NCBI GenBank assembly: GCA_012295275.1
Contig: CM022672.1
Location: forward strand, 16,515,166-16,579,165
DNA from: Chrysomallon squamiferum
Taxonomy: Eukaryota > Mollusca > Gastropoda > Neomphalida > Peltospiridae
DNA: 64,000 bases
Direction of reading: 5' to 3'
This document shows positions 14,101-26,100 of the stretch, in pieces. A program made the translations under genes and the position numbers. Every line of letters begins with the position of its first letter. Positions within the stretch are counted from its first letter, which is position 1. The notes below the pieces were generated by a model. That model ran no database searches. It saw only the letters and a list, made by a program, of their open reading frames with translations, and was not told the origin of the DNA.

Positions 14101-17100
14101 CTGCAGTTTCAACATAATCTTGTATGTCATCCATTAACATTTTTAAACTCTGGATTGCATCCTCAGATACCAGTTGAATGCTGAAGTTGTTAAAGGAAAC
14201 CATATCCACTACAGTAGCAGATACCAAGGAACCATCAAGAGGTAGGCTTACAGACTTCAGTGAGTCTGCCATTATGGGCAAAGTGGTCTGAATTTGTGGC
14301 TTAAAGGATGAGAACATGTCAGACAGAGACTGTGATGTTTTGTTGAAGATTTCTAAGCCAAGACGTCCTGATAATTTCTCTTTCACAATACAGTTTCGAT
14401 CAGCCTTCTCAGTGCCAAAACCAATCTGGTCTTTGAAGTTTGCAATATCTTTTTCTGACCATTGTTCAGGTGCATGTTGGACAGATAGAAAGCATTTAAT
14501 AGCCTGAGCTGGCAGTCTGGAAAATTTAGGTTTAAGTGAGGTGATCCGAGAAAATTTCAGTTTCTCTGCATTTCCATAGTCAATGTATCTGACCATGGCA
14601 TCTGAATCAGTGACTTGTGTAACTTCTGCTCTGGTCCAACAATTATCAGCAGTGTAACAGCCTAAAACTATTTCTCCAACCTCCGGTCTAATAAAATAAC
14701 AAAAACAAAAAATTAATAAATAAAATACAAAGTTAATGTTGAACCTTTAACTTTAAATCATAATAAAGTAATAATAAAAATACTTAATAACAATTTATTA
14801 GTAAGCCATAGTGTATTATATGTCAACTAAAAATAATATGGCACATCACTTGAGATATTTTCTAAAAAATAAACAAAGACATTCAAACAATTTAAGAAAA
14901 CAAAAAATACTTCAAAATACTTGAGTGTTATTCAATTTGGTTGAAATATAACCCTGTTTAAATTCTAATGAAATGTTGTTATCATCCTGATTTCATTTAC
15001 AATGTCATTAAGCACTGATATATCATTATAATATTTTAAGGTGGTTAATTCATCTTGACTGAGACATGAATTGAAATATTGTTACCAAAGATAACTTGTT
15101 TTGGTTAAAACTTTATTCAGCCCACCTGTAAGGAATTTTAGGTGGAGATACAGTAACATTTTCTAGAATTTCTTTCAACAAGTGTTGGAACTGCTCCACT
15201 CGCTGTTCTTCTAGGATCTGAGCAGTGATGTCTGAAGGTGACTTACAATCAATAAAGTATAGATTCAGTTTTTGTTCAAGCTGGAGTTCATCAACAAGGG
15301 ACTTTATGTCTTCTGCCATTACCTTCTTACTGCAAGTTTAATAAACACACTGTTACAGAATATTTTATTTAACTAGACTTTTTGTTTTTGTTTATTTTTT
15401 TGTAATATCAAGTTAGTCCAGATATTGCACTTACATAATCTTAAATCACTGATATTGCCAACTAGAAATTGGTCATAAACTTGCAGCAATTTTTAAAAAA
15501 GATACTTACTGAGTGGCAACAGGTAAAGCAATCTTGGAACTGATGAATCTCTGGATAATGTTAATTCCTGTAATTATAAATTTAAAAAAAAAGAAAAAAA
15601 AAGTATGTTATACTTAACTGAATGAAGATATTTTTGTGTTCGATTGTTATACATAAAACAATGATTTAATAAACATAAAAAAACATACTGGACTGATGCT
15701 GTTAGCTATACTTTTTTAATGAATTTCTCACAGATGAGATAACACATACAATGGTCTTTGATAACCAATTATAGGACATAGGTTGGAAAATGAACTATCT
15801 CAGATGGCACTCAGCTCTTATGAAACACTGTCAAATAAGCACTGTATGACTAAGCCACAATACACTCCAGTTAAACAAATATTAAAAATATTTTATTTCA
15901 GACAAAGTATTTGTTTTCATTAGCAAAATATTTCAGGTAATGTATAACTGAATGTAACACACACCACTGTTTAGTTCAAACATGTTGATCAGATAAAGAT
16001 CCCCATGTTTTTCAATGGCTTCAACTTCATAATCTGTATCAGTCCTAACTAGAGACAATGTGACCTTCTTGGCTTGTTCACTCCAGTCCTTACCAACAGC
16101 TGGCACAATGCCAGCAATACAACATCGAACTGCCTATTAATACAAATTTAGACAAAAAAGAAAAGAAATTGTAAGTACTATCACAATAAAATATATGTAA
16201 AAGAGATACTTAAAATTTTTACAACCAAAATTAGTTAACTAAACTTTCATTCATTTATTTATTTTTATATATTCTTAAATTACATTTTGATGAATTTTTA
16301 AAAACATTAGTACAAACATCCATTTCTAAATATTTTACAAGTAGTAATATTAATGAATTTAATCTGTAAACAGATACTTTGTTCCTGACAGCTACTAAAA
16401 ACAATAAGCCCCAAAACAAGAAAAATGCTCTTAGGTAAATGTAGAATCTTCAGTTTATAAATTATTTACCTGTGCTGCTGGACAAAGCATGTCTTCAGGA
16501 AGTGGCCGTAAAGTGTTCACCAAAACTGTATTGGTGTTTCCAAAATCTAAATATCTAATAGTAACTTTATCTGGAGGCACAACAGACAAAACCAGTGATC
16601 TGTACCATTTTCCACCAGCGACTTTGGACATATATAAATGACCTATCTGTGGTTTATTTTCAATGAACTCTGTAGTTTCATAGTTCTACAAAATATGACA
16701 TTAAATATATTAAATAATGCTTCCACTTAGACATAAAAAGAAAACATAACAATATTTATTCATAACTCAAAACTTCACCAATTCAATCTTTTATAATATC
16801 TACAATATTTATTAACATTTTATTTTACTCAGTTGATCTGAAATACTCCAGCTTGATAATGTTCTATTTAGACAAATATAAACACAATAATAATATGTTT
16901 TTAAATATAAGACAAAAACTTTGAGATGATCTGTTTTGTGCATTATGCCAAACAACCCAATACAGTTGTCTGGAAAGTGGACACAAATTTTTTCTTGCAC
17001 CTCCATATATCACAGTTACAAATGTATGTAAAGATGAAAATTATTAGCAGGTGCATAAAGCTGTGTGTTGAATGGATAATTTTCAAATGTAATTACTCTG

Positions 17101-20100
17101 TTTTTGTTGTTATATTGTTGCAGAATATTCTGGCTTGTGTTTATTCACCTCAATGTGTAATTAATTCTACAGTTACATTAATTGAAAAAAAATATTTACC
17201 ATCAACATAAAATACTAATATGTTACATTAAAAATTATTGTAATGTGCTTATGATACCAAAAACATATTTCAATATACTTTACAACAATTAACTTTGTAA
17301 AAACTTATTTACTTCCAAGTAATTGTAAAATAATTGTCATATTTTCCCTTAGAACTGTTTTCTAGGTGTGATTTGTCAACAATAAATGTGAGAAAAAAAA
17401 TTAATATTTTTTTAAGAACTTCATACAGGAAAGAGAAGAACAGGATTACTGTAGTCTTTTCATATTATTATTACAAATATAATTCAAGGCTATTTCAAAA
17501 CATCAACCTAAAAACCTAAAACCTAAAAACTGTAATGTGCTAATGACATCAAAAACTATTTCAATAGACTTTACAACAATTATTTTCGCAAAACTTTTAA
17601 TTTGATCTATTTCCAATTAAAACAGTGTAAAATAATTGTCTTTTATTCAATCACATCAAATTATTTTCTGATATTTCTTTTTTATTTTAAATGAAATAAC
17701 TTTAAGATGATTTGTTTTGTGTATTATGCCAGACAGCTGAATAAGACTGCCTGGAAAGTGGACACAAAATTTCTCTTGCACTAACAGATTTCACATTTAC
17801 AAGTGTCTGCAAAGATTAAAACTGTTATAAGTGCAAGTAAAATTCAACCTAATTGCTCAGTGAAATTTATCTATGAAATAAAACTTCACAACTAGTCATA
17901 ATTTCCTACTGTATCCACTATTACTATTATTATTACTATTATTATTGATATTTTGAAAAGATATACATATTTCTTAATAACACAGAAGTGCCAAAATAGT
18001 GTTTAAGTCAGTATCATACAGTTTTTTATGGCAATTGCAAAGTTATGGTTATTAAGTGCTGAATACCTTATTCTGAACAGCAATGCTTTTCAAAAACATT
18101 GTATGATCTTCAGACACAACTTGTATCCAAACTTCAGAAGGACTCTCCACATGGGAAATCCAAACCTGAAAATATAAAAAGGTAAATACAAAATAACATT
18201 TTTCTGAGATTTCATGTTAGTTTTATCAAGAATCTCTCAATTCTGATAAAAAAAAAGTGTATCCACTTTTATGGATTTATTAACTCAATACAACAGATTA
18301 TAAGAATTGTGTAACAAACAGGTTAGAAATATCTTTGATAATGACTTTGATAGTCTATTACTTTAGTATGGATAGTGAAATAAAATGGTAAGAATTGTTG
18401 GAAAATGTTTAAATATATCTATTCAAATTAAAAACACTGACCTTTGTTCGAATTTTCAAAGGTAATGTAACAGATGCAATATCAGTTTGTCTGTATCGGC
18501 GTTTTGAAACTGATGGGGAATCTAAATTTTTGACTGCCTTCTGCATTTGTGCACTGTCCTTCATAAATAACCCATCCATTAAACAATTTGGAGCAGACTT
18601 TGATTCTCTCGCCTGTTATGAAACAAAAGCCAATTACATTTCAAAACAAAAAGTGAGTTTAATCAGACACTGAAGAAAAGGTAAGAAGATTATACATTTT
18701 GTATCAGTATTAATAACCATTTACTTTTAAGACAACATGTCCTACATCTGTATAAATATACCAAGTAATTTAAAAATCAATCCATTATTGAAGTAACAAC
18801 AATCAGTCTATCGTTTAATTATGAAAACGTAAAACATTTAGCAAAATTAAGTGGTGGTGTAGGAAAACCCATCAGAAGCTGTTGGGAGTCTTATCAAGAA
18901 AGAGATCAAAATACATTATAAAGTCACCACTGGTTAATTTTGACAATTTCATAAACCGAAAATAATTTTCTGACCACATGAAGGGTCTTCCCAGACCACC
19001 ACTCACTTATTAAGAGAACACAAAGATTTGTGTTATTTATACCAATGTCAGTTACTGTGGTGATATGAATTATTTTGTCATTCTTTTAACAATTCTAACA
19101 TTTCAGTGATTATATGTGTATATTTATATTTCTCTATCACTTAGAATTTGTAAGTATTACTAAACCTGTTTGTTACTATTCCTGTTCATTTGTCCTCTTC
19201 TAGGCATGTTCTTTCGATTGTGCCGAGCTCCTGTGACTGGTAATGATTCTGTATCAGAAACATCTGTCAGTAAATTATCCAAATCCTTTGAAAAGTTCTA
19301 ATAGCAAAAACAATTGAAAAAAAGTAAACAAAACAATTAAATTTTATCATTAACTCAAATAATTTTTATTTTATTAATAAAAACAGCAACCAAAAAGCCT
19401 ATGTATTATATAATTACATTTCCTAAACAGTAACAATTTAAAAACAAAACAAAAAACCCAACTAAGAACACATGCAAATCATGTGACGTACTTACTCTAT
19501 TCTTGTAACTACAATAATGATTTATTTATGTATGGACTTAAAATAAAATCTTATTTTGCTATTACTGAAAACAAGACTACTTACTTCAACATCATTCATA
19601 TTCACAGAGACATCAAACCGTGAATCAAGATCATCCTGATTACAAGCATTTGTCTGCATTAATCTGAAAATAAAACATCCAAGAAATTGTCAAACAACTA
19701 TCATACACATGCCAATCAGCTAAATAACACATCATACAGAACCACTTGAATGACAAAACAATTTACCAAAAATTTATATTTTGTATACACTGACAAACAC
19801 ATATGCACACACCAATGTGGTATGTAAATAACAAGAGAAACTGGCATTGTTACAACAAAAATAGTTTTGCTTCTAAAATGTTTTTATTCATTCATAAAAT
19901 AAATGAAAAAAAAAAAAGACAGCCAAGTGATAAATGTAATTTTCAACATGATAAATGTCAACAATGGATTGTTACAAGCATCAGATGATATTTTATTAAA
20001 CATAAAAAATAACTGTTTTTAATCCTCATGCTTCATGAAGTGTAGAAAAGCTGGACAAACTTCTTTATTAATTGAAAATACTTTGTTTTTTGAAATTTTT

Positions 20101-23100
20101 TTTTTTTTGGGGGGGTAGGTGTTTTTTTTTGAAAATTATTTTTGTTTCAGATGAAGATAAACATTTCAGATAAAATGAAGTATATTAGTTAAGTACACTG
20201 ATAATAAAACTCACTGAAGTTGTATGCAGGTTTCTTTGTGTTCTGGGTAATGTTTTTTCTGGCAAGTTACACTGCAGTATGGAAGCTTACATCGCCTACA
20301 TCTTTTTGATGCTGAAAATAAATTTGTGATATATTTTGAGAAAGAAAAAAAACACACTTAAATTTGAGAAATCATTCATGGAGTTCTTCTTAAACTGGTG
20401 AATTGCACATACATGGGTAAATGATACTAGAGACAAAGATCAACAAAAACACAAAAATAATTTAGTCATATATGATTGAAATTTTATGAAAGTTAAAAAG
20501 CACAGATCTGTAATAACAAAACATTGCTTAGCATATTAAAAATGAAAATTCAAACAGATTGTAATGATCATAGAGGATTCCTACAGAAAAAAAAAACTGA
20601 CTCTAACCAAAATGTAATAAAATATACATGGCAAATTCCACATAAGTCAAAAACCATTATTAAGTAACTATTCAGACAATTTAGAAATATTCCAGTAACA
20701 GCTAACCACACTATATTTACATGTATTTTTCTAAACTCACCAGGCTTTTTACATGCAATGCAATGGTATTTGTTCCTTCTCTTTTCAGATTCTGTCAGAA
20801 TTTAAAAAATAAAAAGTAAATACATAAAAATAAAGGTCAGTTAAAATTTAAGCCTTTTTATAATCATTAGTAACTGTATAAAGTTATATTTATTATTTTA
20901 AACTATTTAATTAATAATGGTCCAAGAAAGGCTGTGATTTATAAATAAATAAATATAAAAACATCATCAAGAAACTGAATAAAAAGTGTTGTAAAAATAA
21001 TATATATTTTTGTAGATACTATTCTATATTTGAAAAATCGATCACCTGATGAGTTTATTAATGTCCGATTGAAACCTTCTTCTCTTGGCCTACTTTCATG
21101 TGATTGATATTGTCTTGAAGGTCTACCAAAGTATTCACTGGGATACTTTCTGAGACCACGACCCATGCCAGGTGTAAATGATGGCATCTGATAATCGTAA
21201 CAGGCTAAAAAAAATATTTAAAAAATAAAGGATTGGGTTGTTAATTTGTATGTAGATATGGATCACAATCACAACCATAAAAAAGAATACACATTTGTAC
21301 ATCACAGACAGATTAAATCATGGTTTGTTATTTTTCTTATTGTAGTAGTTGTTTCTACAAAAATCATTTTCAAGTTATTTTAATCAATAATAATCAATAC
21401 ATTTTAAGAAGTAATTCTAAGAATAAAATCTGTCAGTGTGCAATGTTGCAAGGGGAGTGAAAGATATAAACATTTCTCTGAAGAAATCATGTTCTGAGAT
21501 GGGAATAACATAATAAACAAAGACTAAAGAAACATTTTGAAATTCTAAAGATATATCCATAATTTTTAATACTACATCACAACAGAAAATATTCAGTACC
21601 TTGGGGTCCACCATAATTAAACTGTCCCAGCCAAAACGAATCCATGCCTCTCCCAACTGAAGGAAATGGTGGAGCTATGTATAAAAAAAAATTAATTTGG
21701 AATAAAAGAAAAAATATATATATTGAAATTTTCTATCTACTGTGTTCCATTCAGCAGATTAAATAGTTTATCCTAGTGGTTTAGACTGTACAATTCACCA
21801 ATTCACATAGGATTTCTTTCACAAAAGGAAATGATGTCACTTACAAAGTAACATGATTAAGAACTTAACAGATACAGACATTAACTACTAATAAATAATT
21901 TTCATTAAAAGGGATAACAGATTTAATGCAAATTCATGCTTAAACAATCTTAATGATGTAGAATGAGTCTCAAAATTCTTAATATATGTTACTTTAATTG
22001 AAAACATGCCTGGAATAAATCCTCTGTCAAATGGTGCAGTGGCCATTTCTGGATAAGGAGCCAATGCTGGCGGCCTTGCCCAGCCTGCAAAATAATCATC
22101 CTTTATTGAACTTCAAATAAAATGTGCCATACTGCATGAAAACCAATATCCCAAACTGAAGAGAATATATAAAATACCTGGGCAGATACTGATAAATACT
22201 GTAAATATATTTTGTAACTTCCATCTTATGTTTTATTATTTTTTCCCAATACAATTAAGATTAAAGTTTAACAGTGAAAGAATACAGCTTAAAATACTGG
22301 GGGCTATCTTTATTTCTGCAGCCACGATCTCACAGTGTAGAAGTAGATCCATTTGCTTTAAATTTTCTTCCAGCACTAGAAAAATACAACTGTCAATCTA
22401 TCGTGTGCGTTATCATATCATAGCTACAGTTATACAGGGGTGAAATGGCAACACTGACATCTTTTGTGACAGTCTCAATTTGCTGTCACACTTTGTTATG
22501 AGTCAAATAATAACTTGGCTGCATTATGTATTTTATTAGACTGTTTATTGATACATCTCAATTTTTCATTATCTTAACTGATTATTTAAAATTTTATGTA
22601 TCTTAATCTAATCCAGTCTGGTTACTTCCATACAGATAAATGCATGAACAAGTACTATGTGCAAAACATCTTAAACTTAATTCTGAGTTAATGAAATAAT
22701 ATCTAAACAAGGAAAATTTACAAAAAAGCCATTAAGACATAGGTAAACTAACCAAATTCTGGTCCTTGACCCATTCCAAATGACAAAGGTTTATAAGTGC
22801 GTTTTGTATTCATTGCTCCCTTGGATTGATTGTGCCTGTTACCTTTTAAGTCACCAAAGTTTTCAGACTCATAGCCATCATCATAAGGTGAATTTCTATG
22901 TCCAATTACATGAACTGGTCCTGAGCCAGCAATTTCTTCATTAGCTGCAAGCACAATTACACCCAGTGTGAAACCAAATTATAAACTTTGACTGAATTAT
23001 GACTGAAGTTTAAGCCACAAAATGAAGTGTAAATATGAGTTACATTATCATTAAGATAATTAAAATAAATGTGAGAAACTGAATAAAAGTATGACAGTAG

Positions 23101-26100
23101 ACTGTCTAAAAATAATAATAATAATAATAGTAAATAAATATATAAAATAAAACAAACAAAATAATAATAATAATAATAAAACAAAGAGAAAAATTTAATG
23201 TTTTTGGTAATAGATTTGAAAAAAAAAAAAGAAAGAAAGAAAGAAGATGGAATAAGAATAGGTAATATAACTTACAGAGAATGCCAGGTTTAGTAATGTT
23301 TGAAGATGCCCACTGTTGCAAAATTCCTGAACGACCTTTTCCCTTTTGTGGCTTCGACTTTTGGGAGCTATATTAAAATAACACATTAACAATGAACTAC
23401 TGGCATACCAGGAATATATTCAGTTATCATTTTGGAAAATTATTATACTATCACAGTACAAAAATAATTTTTGCAAGAAATAATATAAAGAAATGCTTAG
23501 AAAACTTTTTTTTTTAAAAGAAAATAACTCAAGGAAGAAAATACGATATGCAACGGTATTCATTTCCGGTCAACATCCGACTTTAAATTATCATTATTAC
23601 TATTTAAATATATTTCAGTGTACCACTTTTTGCGTAAAGGAATACATACAAATGAATTGCACCATACAAAATCTAACGGAAATGTTTATACTTTTAATTC
23701 AGGACTGTTCTAAACAAATGAAAGAAAATTGAAAAGGCACTTTCACTTTCGAAATTGTGTTAATGAAAAAGGAAATTGAACGACAGTGTGCAGTAAGTGT
23801 AACAGATAAACTAAAGTACATATGTAATATGTGGATGAAACTGTGAGAATGTACTATATGTTTATTTCATCTTAACTTTTACGTTTCCTGTCCATTATTT
23901 AAATACTCGGGTGTCAGGCGCTTTTCCGCCATATTTAATCAAGGGCAGATAATTCAAATCTAATAATATATAAAAATAAGTCTCTTTGGCTTGTACGAAT
24001 TTTATGTGCGCCCACGTCTCATTTCATGCGCTCATTGCTAAATTCTAGACCAAACAACTGTTGCTGAAAATTATGTTCCTGGTACTCTAAAGAAATTTTG
24101 CTCGAATGCTTAATTAAAAATAAACTAATCATGTTTTTATATATCACATTATGATTATCAGTAACTGATTTTTTAAAATCGGTTTATTTTTGCTTGAAGT
24201 GTTGATTAGCTCCATCAGAGAAAATACAACAAAGGTCAGATACATGACTTTGCATCAGATCACAGCATGTGCAAACTAGGAAAACTCATGTTTCTGTTTC
24301 AAATATCAAATTATCACACCTGTGCCTGTGCTGCCCTTTGTCTCATTATTACAGACATTTTATTGCCCCTAATTAGTACCTGCAAAACCTTTCTGGAGCG
24401 GGCTCCAAGTTTTAGCCCAGTTTGTGTGTTGCAGAAGATTATGGTTAAAGATTAAATGCCTGAAGTCCTTTTAAGTAGCACACACACACACATACATACA
24501 TCATCATAGCATCTTTTTAATTTTTCACCACAAAATATTTAAGATACTTAATAATGAAAAATTTAAATTTAATTCAATGAGGACAAAAATGGAAAATCAA
24601 CTGCTGTTTAAACTAAAAAAAACACAAATGTAGAAAACTGCTAATTCATTATTGTTGAAACCATACGTAAACATTTTTCTCAGTTTTATGACTTAAACTG
24701 TATAAAAATGCAAGTGGCAAGTTATTCTACGATACACATGCAGTTTGAATTCTGTACAAGCCCTATTACAGCAGTTTCAAATGTCCGCAATATTGATTAC
24801 TCTAAGACATATAAAACTAAACAACAACAAAATAAATAAATAAATAAATTTAAATTAGAAAATAAATCATAACAATATGTAAATTACTCACCTTAATGCA
24901 CTATTTTCCTGTGAAGACTTAAAAAAAAAAATAATATTAAAGGAATAAAATTTAATTAAAAAAAATTAAATACATAAAATAAATACAAATAAGATTCGGT
25001 AAACAAACAGAATCTTCTTTGAAAGAATAGCTATCAACAAACACAAGATTAACTTAAAACTGATCTTTTCTTTGTTTATCCAAAAACAAGAATTATTTGA
25101 ATGACCTAATTTCTTCTCTACAGTACTAAAATATTACACTGATTCAAAAGAAAGTATTGAAATAAATGTTTTATATACACACACGTGTATATATATATAT
25201 TTTTGTATGTATGTACGTATGTACATACTTTTTAATCATTACTTACTGTACACAAGGTTTAGGGTGTAGAAATCATTTCAGCAGGCTAAAATGGCACTTA
25301 AAGACAAGAAACAGAACTAATTTCTGAACCTATTTATTTATCTACCTTTTCATCACTATCATAAATGTTGTTACTGTTATTTCTATCAAGATGATTCTGT
25401 TCCAAAGATCTCAGAAATTCTTCTTCCCTCTGAAAATTTAAGAACAATTTCCTTCATTGTCAGTATGTAATAAATAATTTCATTCTTTTTTAAACATATA
25501 GATTTTAACCATATGCATAAATAATAATCATTAATTTTCAAGCTTAATAATTATTTTACCTCAATTACAATATATTATAAAATTCAAGTTTTACTCAAAA
25601 TATCTAGAATGGCAATGATAAAATGCATCAAGATGATTAAATCATTCAAAAATTACATTTTAGCATTTTTCTAATTGCTTTCACAGATAATTAAGAAGTT
25701 AAAATTACAGAAAGCTATATCTTAAAAACAAACCTCTTTCCGTTTCTTTTCGGCATCTTTTTCTTCTTCTGACTTTGCCATCTGGATGTGAATACGACAG
25801 TGCTGTAACTGATATCCATCTAACAGATGTATAGCTCGCTGTGCATGTGGCAACGACTTCATAGTAACAAATCTGAAAGGGCAAAGTAATGGTGACCATT
25901 TAGTAACTTTTGTCCAACAATGAAAACGTACTAACAAATATAAATATAGTGGGTTTCTTAACGTCATCGTGTATGTAACAAAACAGACTTTTAATACTGA
26001 ACTGTGGGTGATTCATTCTTACCCATAGGTTGTTGAGCTGTTGATTTTCTTTGAAGACACTACTGTAGCTTCCTTGACATCTCCAGCCATAAGAAACAAG

